Made by a program: the position numbers and the translations under genes. DNA of 35,073 nucleotides from an uncultured Bacteriovorax sp. (lineage in GTDB: Bacteria > Bdellovibrionota > Bacteriovoracia > Bacteriovoracales > Bacteriovoracaceae): NCBI GenBank assembly GCA_946480715.1, contig CAMLKK010000029.1, positions 1 to 35,073 on the forward strand. Direction: 5' to 3'. How positions within the stretch are numbered: the stretch's first letter is position 1; the number at the start of each line of letters is the position of its first letter. Positions 8,304-16,918 of this stretch are shown piece after piece. The notes beneath the pieces were generated by a model that searched no databases, was not told the DNA's origin, and was given only the letters and a program-made list of their open reading frames with translations.

Positions 8304-9010
8304 AAAAGATAACTCATACCTAGGCCTGCGCGATTAATGGTTAACTCGGTCGCACCTTCTAGATCATAACGATTGAATAGAAAATGCACCTGATACTTCG
8401 GGGCCAATCGTAATCTTAGTAAGAGGACAATCTTAGCCCCCTCAAATTCAGCAGCAGCTCCGGCCGAGCTATTAGATAAAAAACTTTTTGAATATGTTAG
8501 TTCAGTCCCAAAAGGTTTTTTAAAAACCGAAAATATTCTTCTCACTCCGATCGAAGCAAACGCTAGATTATTTTTTCTTGTTTCAATATTACTTCCCTGA
8601 GTGAGCTCTAGCGTGTTGTACGTTCCAAAAATTTCATAATCGATCCCGCCAGACATTGACCAGAGAGTTTGGGGAATTCCATAGGCGAGTTGAGTTTGCA
8701 TTTTAATTTCAGCAGGGATTCTCACTTTTTGAGTGGTGTTTGAATTTCCACTAACCTCGGCGGAATTAAAAATAGTGTAATTAATATTTGCATGGATTTC
8801 GTAATCGTTCAGTTTATAACGACCACCGATTGAAAATGATAGTGGAGAGTTTTGTGAAGATTTGATTTCCTGTTGCGCGGCCATTTCTGAAAATTGCCCA
8901 GCAAATGCCGTATAAGTCACGTTGTGAATCTTTTTGATTGTTGAGCTTTCGGCGGAATAGCTATTGTTGATTACTAACAATAGAAACAGAGGCAGAGACA
9001 AAATCTTCAT
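8300..9010 (-). CDS. Outer-membrane beta-barrel protein
   Basis: A 236-residue protein with a signal peptide (LSLPLFLLLVINNSYSA, cleaved near residue 20) and many alternating amphipathic strands (FSIGGRYKLNDYEIHANINY, IKMQTQLAYGI, VHFLFNRYDLE). It ends in GLGMSYLF, with the C-terminal aromatic residue that BAM recognises in outer-membrane barrels. Length suggests eight to ten strands. Its stop overlaps the stop of the giant lipoprotein by 4 nt in convergent orientation, without a terminator between them. The exact function is not recognisable. Confidence 0.75.
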   Translation of the reverse strand: MKILSLPLFLLLVINNSYSAESSTIKKIHNVTYTAFAGQFSEMAAQQEIKSSQNSPLSFSIGGRYKLNDYEIHANINYTIFNSAEVSGNSNTTQKVRIPAEIKMQTQLAYGIPQTLWSMSGGIDYEIFGTYNTLELTQGSNIETRKNNLAFASIGVRRIFSVFKKPFGTELTYSKSFLSNSSAGAAAEFEGAKIVLLLRLRLAPKYQVHFLFNRYDLEGATELTINRAGLGMSYLF

Positions 9011-9033
9011 AAGAAAAGTATGTCACATTAAAG

Positions 9034-9065
9034 ATCCCGGCGAGAAGTGAAATTCTTGCCGGGAT
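9034..9065 (-). terminator. Intrinsic terminator of the 678-residue exported protein gene
   Basis: A 13-bp stem (one GU pair) ATCCCGGCGAGAA / TTCTTGCCGGGAT with a 6-nt loop, 7 bases past the stop at 9073. On the minus strand it is followed by CTTTAATG, a short T tract. Confidence 0.75.
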
Positions 9066-9072
9066 TACAGTA

Positions 9073-11109
9073 TTAATCGAGTTTCAAAAGTGTATCGATA
9101 TCCAAATGATCTTCATCGTCCATCGTTTTTTGCTCCATCTCTTGATCTTCAGCTGTCATACGAAGGTCATAAGAACGATTTGAAAGACGCGATTGAATTT
9201 CATTCAGCTCTTTATAAAGAGCGCGGTAATTGAGGCGACCAAATTCATACGAAATAGGGCGCAGATCACGGGCGATCATATCAAGCTTGATATAAATGAG
9301 ATCCGAAAGCTGCTCTTTTGGAAGAAGTGAAATGAGGAAACCCACGCCAAGTTTATCGAAGATTCCATGCTCGTTGAGGATCACGATGTTTTTAACCATA
9401 ACTTCGGCGTCCTGTTCTTTATTTTGAAGAACTTCATAAATTTGATCGCCGAGTTCACGCAATTGTTCGTTGCGGATGTATTTTGACAGAAACAGGAAGT
9501 CTCTCAATGTCTGCCATGGAGTTTCTGAGCTATCGATCACATGCAATTTTTTCTTTTCTAAAACATAGAGGATAAGACGTTTTTTAATTTCTTCGCGAGA
9601 ATAGGCCTTAAGATAAGGCACACCTTGTGATTTCAGAACTAGTTGGAAGAAAATACGTGAGTCGCGTTTTTCAGCGCCGCTTTTCCATTCATCAAGATTA
9701 ATATCATCAGCAATCATACGCGGAAGCTGACTGATCATAAATTTCTGAACCGCCCTTTGTTCAACAGGAGTAAAAATTTTATCTTTACGTTCGAACGTTA
9801 AACCCACATCCGGATTACGTGTTTTGACGTCTTCTTTATTAAAGCGCGGGATAAGACCAAAGTTATTTTGGAACGATTGATCCTTCAATTCAAAGAACCA
9901 CTTTCCAAGTTTCGTTTCCATATACTTTGAGTATGTAGGATAGAAAAATTCAACGTTGTTTTCGTTCTTATCAATATAAGTGATTTTATTTTCCGTATAA
10001 GCGCGATCATTGACGAAACTTGTGACGAGTAAAGCTAATTTCAGGTGATTCGTGTGACCTTTAAAATTGTTAAATCCTTTGAAGATTCGAGACACGCGAC
10101 GATCTTTAGGATCACGTTCTTTATCTGCTTCAAAAACTTTTTCTGCTTTTTCAAATGAAGAAATCAATTTGTCTTTTAAGTCGCGGGCATCTTTCAACTG
10201 ATTGAGAATAACGATGTCTTTAAATTTAAGAGTTGATCCTAAAATCTGGTTGTAAGCTTCAGCGGCCTTTTCATCTTTTAAGTCAAAGACGTAGTCGACG
10301 ATAAACTGCGCACCCGGAGTTACATTTAATCCAATCTGGATCAGATCACGGTCGAAGAGACGATCAATTTGACGGTCAACAATTCTGAATCCGAAAAATT
10401 TAAATGAAGCACCACCTGAAACAGTTGTTCCTGCTTCGTGGCCTCTTTTTGAAATAATTTTTAAACGGACGTGGCGATCATCAATTTTAAAAACTTGAAC
10501 GGTGAACTCTCCAGAGACAATGTAATGAACATTGGCCTGAGCTTCGAGAACAACAGGAGCAACCATTGAAGTGCTTGCACCAGCGCCAACGGCGATTGTT
10601 AAATTTGCTGGCATACTGACGAAGTCACCAGGTAATAAATTTTTAAGTGCGGCAGCAGAATTGATCGGTAATTTTTTTGGTGTGTACGGAAGTGAAGCTA
10701 GAGCTTCTTTTTTATTTTTAAACTGACGAACGAAATAAAAACTATTTTCTCTTTTAATCGAAAAAGAAAAAGGAGATTCGAAAACATTCGAGAGAATATC
10801 GCCGACATTGATATCAGTTTTTACATCCCATTTATCGATACGTGTGAAATATTGATCGCGGTAAGAAGGTTCCACTTCATAGCGATAATTAGCAGAAAGG
10901 TTCACACCCGCTGCTAGATCGATGTCACCGAGCTCTGCTTTAAAATTAACATCGAGATCTGCGATCTCTTCTTTTAATTTAGTTTTAATCTCTGCTTTAT
11001 CTAAAAATGTACTCAGCTCTGCATGGGCCGACAGAGGCAAGGTGAGTGACATGACCGTCCCGAGAAGAGTCATAGTCGCTAGAGTACGAGCTGATTTTAA
11101 GATTTGCAT
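9073..11109 (-). CDS. Large exported protein of unknown family
   Basis: A 678-residue protein. The ATG at 11109 (with GTGGAA upstream) begins a signal peptide with basic n-region QILKSAR, a hydrophobic core and SAHA cleavage. An in-frame GTG at 11121 would add four residues. The first half (about 40-290) looks beta-rich, with repeated strands such as FTVQVFKIDDRHVRLKIIS and a Gly-rich VAVGAGASTS-like segment. The second half is helical and charged, ending in an acidic tail (EDQEMEQKTMDDEDHLDID). No catalytic motif or lipobox is visible. It is followed by its own terminator and transcribed away from dedA, and is likely a periplasmic or outer-membrane-associated structural protein. I do not recognise it. 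Confidence 0.75.
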   Translation of the reverse strand: MQILKSARTLATMTLLGTVMSLTLPLSAHAELSTFLDKAEIKTKLKEEIADLDVNFKAELGDIDLAAGVNLSANYRYEVEPSYRDQYFTRIDKWDVKTDINVGDILSNVFESPFSFSIKRENSFYFVRQFKNKKEALASLPYTPKKLPINSAAALKNLLPGDFVSMPANLTIAVGAGASTSMVAPVVLEAQANVHYIVSGEFTVQVFKIDDRHVRLKIISKRGHEAGTTVSGGASFKFFGFRIVDRQIDRLFDRDLIQIGLNVTPGAQFIVDYVFDLKDEKAAEAYNQILGSTLKFKDIVILNQLKDARDLKDKLISSFEKAEKVFEADKERDPKDRRVSRIFKGFNNFKGHTNHLKLALLVTSFVNDRAYTENKITYIDKNENNVEFFYPTYSKYMETKLGKWFFELKDQSFQNNFGLIPRFNKEDVKTRNPDVGLTFERKDKIFTPVEQRAVQKFMISQLPRMIADDINLDEWKSGAEKRDSRIFFQLVLKSQGVPYLKAYSREEIKKRLILYVLEKKKLHVIDSSETPWQTLRDFLFLSKYIRNEQLRELGDQIYEVLQNKEQDAEVMVKNIVILNEHGIFDKLGVGFLISLLPKEQLSDLIYIKLDMIARDLRPISYEFGRLNYRALYKELNEIQSRLSNRSYDLRMTAEDQEMEQKTMDDEDHLDIDTLLKLD

Positions 11110-11220
11110 ACGCGTTTCCACTGTAAGATTGATATAGAAGCATCATATATCGCCAGAATGGTGCGATGCTAGCTGCTCGGGCGGAGTGTGTACTTTTTAC
11201 TAGGTAGTGACTATTTAATT

Positions 11221-11229
11221 TGCTAGAAT
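11221..11229 (+). promoter_or_regulatory. Extended -10 element upstream of dedA
   Basis: TGCTAGAAT is an extended -10 (TGnTAGAAT). Transcription would begin near 11236, only about four bases before the ATG at 11240, and no Shine-Dalgarno is present, so the dedA mRNA may be nearly leaderless. No convincing -35 box is seen. Confidence 0.45.
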
Positions 11230-11239
11230 CAGAACCCAG

Positions 11240-11854
11240 ATGGAATTCCTAGACCCCGTTTTAAAGATCGCAACTGATCCCCTCGCTTTCTTCCAATTTT
11301 TTGGTTACTGGGGGCTTGCGGCCATTCTCTTCGCCGAAACCGGCCTCTTTGGTTTCTTTCTTCCAGGCGATTCGCTTCTTTTAACGCTTGGTTTGATCTC
11401 AGCTAAAGGCGACATCGACATCAAAATCCTCATTCCCTCATTGTTGGCCGCGACCATTTTGGGTGATCATTTAAGCTATTTTTTAGGCCGTAAATTCTCT
11501 GACTGGGTCAGAGGGAACATGCGCAGGGTCTTTTTAGAAGAAAAGCACCTTCAATATGCCCACGACTTCTATGATAAACATGGCGGCAAGACGATTCTCT
11601 TTTGTAAGTTCATCGCTTTCGTCCGCACTTTTGCCCCTTTCGTGGCGGGAACGAGCAAGATGGATTACCTCCGTTTCACCCTTTATGAGATTGCTGGAGC
11701 GATCCTATGGGTGGTGGGAATAGTGGGCGGATCCCATTGGTTGGGTACAAAGGTCAACTTTGACATATACGAGTATTTCCATTATTTCGTAATTCTTCTG
11801 GTAGTTTTGCTCATTTCACCTTTTTTCTTAAAAATCTTCAAAAAAAAGGGATAA
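11240..11854 (+). CDS. DedA-family membrane protein
   Basis: DedA proteins are inner-membrane proteins; several act in undecaprenyl-phosphate or phospholipid recycling and support membrane potential and envelope integrity. The 204-residue length fits. Seen: the early acidic motif in FAETGLFGFFLPGDSLLLTLG (about 30-51), the conserved FVRTFAPFVAGTSKM (about 127-141) matching the family F-x-R-x-x-x-P-x-x-A-G signature, and a Gly-rich segment WVVGIVGGSHWLG, followed by a C-terminal membrane helix and Lys tail. The KamA-family gene follows after 60 bases. Which DedA subfamily or substrate applies cannot be told. Confidence 0.88.
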   Translation: MEFLDPVLKIATDPLAFFQFFGYWGLAAILFAETGLFGFFLPGDSLLLTLGLISAKGDIDIKILIPSLLAATILGDHLSYFLGRKFSDWVRGNMRRVFLEEKHLQYAHDFYDKHGGKTILFCKFIAFVRTFAPFVAGTSKMDYLRFTLYEIAGAILWVVGIVGGSHWLGTKVNFDIYEYFHYFVILLVVLLISPFFLKIFKKKG

Positions 11855-11914
11855 TGGTTTAAACATTACCCAATCTCTATAAATAAAAAAGATACCAATA
11901 ATCTCAGGGGACTT

Positions 11915-13258
11915 ATGAGCTTTGATGACAAATTGAAATTAACGTTGAAGGACGGGGCACACCGCGAATTCAGAACAGATGATTTTTGGAAAGTTATTCC
12001 TGCGTGGAAAGATGTCACTCGCGAAGAGTTTTCAGATCATATGTGGCAGTTAAAAAATTCTGTCGTAAAAGTTGATAAAGTAAAAACACTGCTTGGTGAT
12101 CTTTGTACTGAAGCGTTTTATCAGGACATGCTTGATGGTCAACACAAGACTCCGATGAACATTAGAATCACTCCTTATATTTTTGCGCTAATGGATTGGA
12201 AAGATCCTGTTCATTGTCCACTCAGAAAACAGTTTCTTCCGATTGGATCTCAATTCTTAGAAGATCATCCGTACTATGAAGCCGATTCACTTCACGAAGA
12301 TGTTGATTCACCAGTTCCGACAATCACTCATCGCTATTACGATAAAGTTCTTTTTCTCCCGACAACAATTTGTCCGGTTTACTGTTCATACTGTACACGT
12401 TCACGCTTAATCGGTGGTTCAACAGAAGCAGTAGAAAAAGAAACATACGGAGTAAATACAGCTCGAATGGAAGCGGCCTTCGATTACATTCGTTCAAAAC
12501 CACAAATTGAAGACGTCGTTATTTCAGGTGGTGATGCTTTCATGCTCACTCCAAAACAAATTACTTTCATTGGTGAAAATCTACTTAATATCCCACACAT
12601 CAGACGTCTGCGTTTTGCGACTAAAGGGATTGCGATTTTCCCTCAAAAAGTAACAAGCGATCATGAATGGTTCAACGCTGTCGATGCCATTCATAAAAAA
12701 GGTCGTGACATGGGGAAATCAGTCGTGATTCACACGCACTTTTCTTCGCCAAAAGAAATTACGATCTTCTCTAAAAATGCGATGGATAGATTATTTGCAG
12801 CTGGAATTACAGTTCGAAATCAAGCCGTTCTTCAAGAAGGTGTTAACGACAACATCAACGATATGGTTCTGCTTCTAAGACAAATGTCTTATATGAACAT
12901 TCAACCGTACTACGTTTATATTCACGATATGGTTCCAGGATGTGAGCACTTCAGAACGACAATTGCCGAGAGTGAAGCACTAGAAAAAGCTATGCGTGGA
13001 ACGACGGCCGGATTCAACACACCAACGTTTGTATGTGATGCTCCAGGTGGTGGTGGTAAACGTCACGTGGCCTCGTATGAATACTACGACCGCGAAAACG
13101 GTATCTCTGTTTGGACAGCTCCAAACGTTAAACCAGGTGAAGTCTTCTTTTACTTTGATCCAATCAGAAAACTCTCTAAAGAAGCTCAAGCTCGCTGGGC
13201 AGACAAAGCTCAAAGAGAGGCAATGATCGCAGACGCTCGTAAAAAGGCCGGCTTTTAA
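11915..13258 (+). CDS. kamA: KamA-family lysine 2,3-aminomutase (radical SAM, PLP)
   Basis: The enzyme moves the alpha-amino group of L-lysine to the beta carbon using an iron-sulfur cluster, SAM and pyridoxal phosphate. Seen: the radical-SAM triad C153-x3-C157-x2-C160 (CPVYCSYCTRSR), the GGDAF SAM-binding region, and CDAPGGGGK with PLP lysine K382. Two aspartates, D338 (HDMVPG) and D375 (CDAPG), align with the pair that holds the lysine side chain in clostridial KamA; glutamate mutases carry other residues there. The length (447) exceeds that of EpmB, which makes EF-P modification less likely. AGGGG lies about six bases before the ATG. A terminator follows. No beta-lysine-using genes are adjacent, so its product's fate is unknown. 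Confidence 0.85.
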   Translation: MSFDDKLKLTLKDGAHREFRTDDFWKVIPAWKDVTREEFSDHMWQLKNSVVKVDKVKTLLGDLCTEAFYQDMLDGQHKTPMNIRITPYIFALMDWKDPVHCPLRKQFLPIGSQFLEDHPYYEADSLHEDVDSPVPTITHRYYDKVLFLPTTICPVYCSYCTRSRLIGGSTEAVEKETYGVNTARMEAAFDYIRSKPQIEDVVISGGDAFMLTPKQITFIGENLLNIPHIRRLRFATKGIAIFPQKVTSDHEWFNAVDAIHKKGRDMGKSVVIHTHFSSPKEITIFSKNAMDRLFAAGITVRNQAVLQEGVNDNINDMVLLLRQMSYMNIQPYYVYIHDMVPGCEHFRTTIAESEALEKAMRGTTAGFNTPTFVCDAPGGGGKRHVASYEYYDRENGISVWTAPNVKPGEVFFYFDPIRKLSKEAQARWADKAQREAMIADARKKAGF

Positions 13259-13263
13259 TTATC

Positions 13264-13290
13264 AGGCCAATCAATGGATTGGCCTCTTTT
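13264..13290 (+). terminator. Intrinsic terminator after kamA
   Basis: Perfect 9-bp stem AGGCCAATC / GATTGGCCT with an AATG loop, followed by CTTTT, six bases after the kamA stop. Confidence 0.9.
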
Positions 13291-13424
13291 CATTCGCTTT
13301 TTTCGAACTATTCCTTCAGTATATTATCATTTTTAAAATTTCATTTTTTGCTACCCTTTACATGGATGAATTTAACCACATCTTATGGGTACAACAATTT
13401 AATGTTCTAAGGAGAACAAAAACT

Positions 13425-14321
13425 ATGCTCAAGCGTATTATGATTTTCTTTGCAGTTTCACTGCTCATTTCGATAACCGTATCGATGCTCATGTCAGTTC
13501 TAGGTGTTGGTCACTACATCGCAGGCGGCGCTCTTCAATACGGAAACCTTATGGTTCTGTGTTTGCTCTGGGGTATGGTCGGTTCTGGTATTTCGCTCCT
13601 CATGTCTAAAATGATGGCGAAATGGTTTATGGGTGTTCAGATTATTACTGAACAAGGTCCTCACGCAGAACTCGTGCGTACAGTGCATAGACTTGCTCGT
13701 AGAGCGGGTTTGAACAAAATGCCTGAAGTCGGTATTTATCAATCACCAGACGTGAATGCATTTGCGACAGGTCCATCGCGAAACAATTCACTTGTTGCTG
13801 TTTCAACTGGTCTTCTCTCACGCATGGATGATGCTGAAGTTGAAGGTGTTCTTGCTCACGAAGTGGCCCACATCGCAAACGGTGACATGGTTACGATGGC
13901 GCTCGTTCAAGGTGTTGTGAACGCATTCGTTATGTTCTTTGCTCGCGTAGCGGCCTTTGCTATTTCTCAGGCGATGAGAAAAGATGATGACGATGCTCCA
14001 GTGAGTCCATTCGTGACGTCGATGATTGTTTTTGTTCTCGACATCGTCTTTGGTATTCTCGCAGCTCCAATCGTTGCATGGTTTTCTCGTTACAGAGAAT
14101 ATCGCGCGGATAAAGGAGGCGCCGATCTTGCTGGTCGAGATAAAATGATCGCTGCTCTTCAAAGTTTACAGCGTGCTTACCCTCAGCTTGCTGAGAGCAC
14201 AACTGAGACGAACCCAAATTTCCGTTCAATGCAGATTTCTAGTAAGGGATCTGTCATGGCGTTGTTTTCTTCGCACCCACCGCTTGAAGAGCGAATTGCC
14301 GCTCTTAAGCGTGCGATTTAA
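13425..14321 (+). CDS. htpX: Protease HtpX (M48 zinc metalloprotease)
   Basis: HtpX is an inner-membrane zinc endopeptidase that helps degrade misfolded membrane proteins under envelope stress. The start at 13425 has AAGGAG ten bases upstream and gives the usual 298-residue protein beginning MLKRIMIFFAVS; an in-frame upstream ATG at 13362 would add 21 atypical residues. Seen: N-terminal membrane helices (about 5-25 and 36-57), the zinc site HEVAH (145-149), a second helix pair at about 160-225, the third zinc ligand region REYRADKGGA, and the C-terminal SSHPPLEERIAAL typical of HtpX. It sits alone between a terminator and a convergent operon. Confidence 0.95.
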   Translation: MLKRIMIFFAVSLLISITVSMLMSVLGVGHYIAGGALQYGNLMVLCLLWGMVGSGISLLMSKMMAKWFMGVQIITEQGPHAELVRTVHRLARRAGLNKMPEVGIYQSPDVNAFATGPSRNNSLVAVSTGLLSRMDDAEVEGVLAHEVAHIANGDMVTMALVQGVVNAFVMFFARVAAFAISQAMRKDDDDAPVSPFVTSMIVFVLDIVFGILAAPIVAWFSRYREYRADKGGADLAGRDKMIAALQSLQRAYPQLAESTTETNPNFRSMQISSKGSVMALFSSHPPLEERIAALKRAI

Positions 14322-14331
14322 ACAAGTGATT

Positions 14332-15300
14332 CTATAGTTTGCTAGGAAGTCTGCGGAGAGTTTGTTCGTAACCCACAACAAGCTCTTCCATGACTTCCTT
14401 TACTGATTTAATGTCTTTAATAAGTGAAACAACCTGGCCCACTTCCAATTCACCTTCATTGATATCACCTTCAAGCATTCCTTTTTTCGCTCGACCTTTA
14501 CCAAGATGTTCATTGAGTTTTTGTTTGAGTGTTTCGCCTTGATACTGCTGTTCCAATAAAAAAACTTCTTCTGCAAATTTATTAATGAGCAATCGAACGG
14601 GAACAACACTTTTCATCGTAAGTTTTGTTGATCCTGGAGAAGCTTGTAGAGCATAGGCCTTAAATGCTTCGTGTGCGCTTGATTCCGTCGTCATCATAAA
14701 ACGCGTTCCTAATTGAACACCGTCTGCTCCTAAGGCCATGGCGGCGGCAATAGACTCTCCGCAAGCGATTCCCCCGGCCGCAATCACCGGAATTTTCACC
14801 GCACGCCTAACTTGCGGGATGAGGGCCATCGTTGTGATTTCATCGCGACCATTATGTCCTCCGGCCTCAAAACCTTCGGCGACCAGGGCATCGACACCAG
14901 CGTCTTCGCATTTTTTGGCCAGTTCAGGTGAAGATGTCACATGCACGACAACGCATCCCTGATCTTTTAAAAATTTTGTATATGTTTTTGGAGAACCTGC
15001 AGATGTAAAAAAGATTCTGATTCCACAATCAAGTGCGACTTGAATTTGTTCCTGCGCTTTTTCATAGAGAAGCGGAACGTTTACACCGAGAGGTTTTTGG
15101 GTGAGAGATTTTGCTTTGAGAAGATGCTCGCGCAAAAGGTCAGGTTTCATCGAGCCAGCGCCGACTAAACCGAGTCCACCGTTTTCAGAAACAGCTGCAG
15201 CGAGTTTTCCACCGGAAACCCAGACCATTCCACCTTGGATGATGGGGTAGCGAATATTAAAAAGTGAAGTGATGGGATTGGTTTTCTGATTTTCCATCAT
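14332..15300 (-). CDS. FabK/nitronate monooxygenase-like flavoenzyme
   Basis: A 322-residue FMN-binding TIM-barrel enzyme. Seen: YPIIQGGMVWVSGG at the start of the barrel, SAGSPKTY, the active-site motif EGFEAGGHNG (His in the position of the catalytic base), and phosphate-binding VIAAGGIACG and GADGVQLGTRFMMTTES. Family members are either FabK-type enoyl-ACP reductases, which finish each round of fatty acid elongation, or nitronate monooxygenases. The GGHxG motif and the C-terminal EGDINEGELEVGQVVSLI segment are more FabK-like, but sequence alone does not decide. It follows a small histidine kinase by 9 nt, probably one operon. Start is ambiguous between two consecutive ATGs. Confidence 0.82.
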   Translation of the reverse strand: MMENQKTNPITSLFNIRYPIIQGGMVWVSGGKLAAAVSENGGLGLVGAGSMKPDLLREHLLKAKSLTQKPLGVNVPLLYEKAQEQIQVALDCGIRIFFTSAGSPKTYTKFLKDQGCVVVHVTSSPELAKKCEDAGVDALVAEGFEAGGHNGRDEITTMALIPQVRRAVKIPVIAAGGIACGESIAAAMALGADGVQLGTRFMMTTESSAHEAFKAYALQASPGSTKLTMKSVVPVRLLINKFAEEVFLLEQQYQGETLKQKLNEHLGKGRAKKGMLEGDINEGELEVGQVVSLIKDIKSVKEVMEELVVGYEQTLRRLPSKL

Positions 15301-15309
15301 CCCATGTTA

Positions 15310-15957
15310 TTACGAGCGAAGCGGTCGATCAACCAATGTGAGCGGGAAGTAGAGGCGCACAATCATGCCTGAGCCATCCATACGAGGAAGCCATTCGACT
15401 TTGCCGCCAACCTTCGACATGTTTTCCACCATAATCTTTTTGCCAAGACCATGCGGAATACTTGTTTGATCTCTGTTGTATTCGGGAGGCTGAACTTGAA
15501 TAGGTGAGACACCACTTCCGTCATCAACAAGTTCGACAATGCAAGCACGATCGCCCTCAAGCATACGAACATAAATTTTAGTGGAATTGGCCTTAATAGA
15601 ATTGTCGATAGCGTTTTCTAAAACTTGCACGAGAAGATTGATATTCACACTGACAGATGCTTTTGTTTCAAGTCGCGCTTGAGAAACCTGATTCTTGATT
15701 TCAATGGGAAATGAAAGAGTAAGGGCATCTACGAGCAGTTCCACTTGCGAGAGAAACTCACCCGTTTCAATCGTGAGTCCCATCATATCTTTGTGCTGAG
15801 TGTATTCTTCATAAGCTTCATTGATCAAATCATTGATGCGAATGAGATTCGTTTTGATAGAGACAAATTCTTCGTCGTTATATTTTTTTGCCAGACGAGT
15901 AGTGTGGCCAGAGATAACAGTTAACTTATTGCGAATGTCATGAAGGTAGCTCAACAT
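15310..15957 (-). CDS. Minimal histidine kinase-like protein
   Basis: At 215 residues this protein has only a dimerisation/phosphoacceptor helix pair and a HATPase domain. Seen: an H-box right at the N terminus (LHDIRNKLTVI, H6), the N-box VLENAIDNSIKA, the G1 box DDGSGVS, and the G2 box HGLGKKIMVENM. There is no membrane segment and no sensor domain, so it must act in the cytoplasm, receiving input through a partner. GAGGAA lies eight bases before the ATG. It is co-transcribed with the FabK-like gene. It could act as a kinase or phosphatase on a remote response regulator. Confidence 0.82.
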   Translation of the reverse strand: MLSYLHDIRNKLTVISGHTTRLAKKYNDEEFVSIKTNLIRINDLINEAYEEYTQHKDMMGLTIETGEFLSQVELLVDALTLSFPIEIKNQVSQARLETKASVSVNINLLVQVLENAIDNSIKANSTKIYVRMLEGDRACIVELVDDGSGVSPIQVQPPEYNRDQTSIPHGLGKKIMVENMSKVGGKVEWLPRMDGSGMIVRLYFPLTLVDRPLRS

Positions 15958-15989
15958 AGTCGTATTCCTCGGGATGTTATGACGCCAAT

Positions 15990-16018
15990 AGACTAGTATT
16001 CAGTCCGGAATACGTCAA
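15990..16018 (-). promoter_or_regulatory. Candidate sigma70 promoter for the histidine kinase operon
   Basis: On the minus strand TTGACG (16018-16013) and TAGTCT (15995-15990) are separated by 17 bases, about 30 bases before the start codon at 15957. The -35 is near-consensus and the -10 is weak. Confidence 0.4.
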
Positions 16019-16043
16019 GAGCATCCCTTAGAATTTTACCGAC

Positions 16044-16850
16044 TTATTTAAGATTGAGAACCTTTCCCGTGCTAGATTTTGTCCCTTTGACCAGGAACTT
16101 GGCCCATCCTAAAACATTATTAGGATCTTTCATTTCTTCTAAATATGTTTTAGCGAACAAGTCATAGTCGGCGAGTGAATCAAAATATTTTCCCAAATGA
16201 CCGCGAGCTTGTTCTAAGCGCATGCGGGAGTTGTGGATCTCCATTTCTAAACGCTCACCCTGGAAATATAATTTCTCTGCTTCCCATTGAACGTTTTTAA
16301 AACCAATTTGCGAAAGATACTGAGGAAGTTTGCGACCGACTTCAAAATCCTGCGGAAGTTTAGCTTTGAGAGCACTTAGCGAGTTATTGAATGATTCATT
16401 CTTTGTATAAAAATCAAAAAAGATATTGTCGAAGTTGATGATAGAAATCGATCCATCAACTTTTAAAACGCGATGAAGTTCAGTAAGAATTTCTTTCGTA
16501 TTAGTCACATGTTCAAAAATGTATCTGCAAACGATGCGATCAAATGTGTTTGTTTCAAATCCTGTATTGTCCAGGGTACGGGTGTGGAAGTGAACATCAG
16601 AGAAATTTTTAAATCGCTCTGTGGCCTCTTTGATCCGATCTTCGCTGAAATCGACTCCATTGATTTTGGTGACCCCATATTGGAGGAGTGCCTCAATTAC
16701 GTTGCCATTTCCACAACCGGCGTCCAAAAAGTGATGGTCTTTGTGAGGTGAGATAAAGCGCATTTCTTTGGATAAACTGTAGACGTCTATCTTATTTTGA
16801 TAGTTTAGACGGTCATTTTCCTGCGGACTATCGATAAGATAATTTTTCAC
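16044..16850 (-). CDS. Class I SAM-dependent methyltransferase
   Basis: A 268-residue methyltransferase. Seen: motif I LDAGCGNGNVIEALL (about 42-56), the motif II acidic residue in INGVDFSEDRIKEA, and motif IV/V as DRIVCRYIFEHVTNTKEIL, followed by HRVLKVDGSISIINFDN. The C-terminal third (about 170-268) is helical and probably binds the substrate. The start is GTG with GAGG five bases upstream. Substrate cannot be inferred; small-molecule and quinone methyltransferases share this layout. It is divergent from the GNAT-like gene with only 68 bases between them. Confidence 0.8.
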   Translation of the reverse strand: MKNYLIDSPQENDRLNYQNKIDVYSLSKEMRFISPHKDHHFLDAGCGNGNVIEALLQYGVTKINGVDFSEDRIKEATERFKNFSDVHFHTRTLDNTGFETNTFDRIVCRYIFEHVTNTKEILTELHRVLKVDGSISIINFDNIFFDFYTKNESFNNSLSALKAKLPQDFEVGRKLPQYLSQIGFKNVQWEAEKLYFQGERLEMEIHNSRMRLEQARGHLGKYFDSLADYDLFAKTYLEEMKDPNNVLGWAKFLVKGTKSSTGKVLNLK

Positions 16851-16862
16851 TCAAACCTCGTT

Positions 16863-16868
16863 TATAAT
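16863..16868 (+). promoter_or_regulatory. Consensus -10 box upstream of the GNAT-like gene
   Basis: A perfect TATAAT, placing transcription start near 16875 and leaving a leader of about 44 bases with GGAGG before the ATG at 16919. No good -35 box stands 16-18 bases upstream (that sequence is the start of the divergent methyltransferase gene), so an activator may be needed. Confidence 0.45.
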
Positions 16869-16918
16869 TTGTCTACCAAACTCTCTATTACTATCGGAAT
16901 GAAGAACTCGGAGGTTTA

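Noticed and set aside
13362..13424. Upstream start for htpX
   Set aside because: It adds residues atypical for the family; the ATG at 13425 has a good AAGGAG and gives the standard N terminus.
16851..16918. Operator palindrome between the methyltransferase and the GNAT-like gene
   Set aside because: Only a -10 box and two ribosome sites could be made out; no convincing inverted repeat was found.
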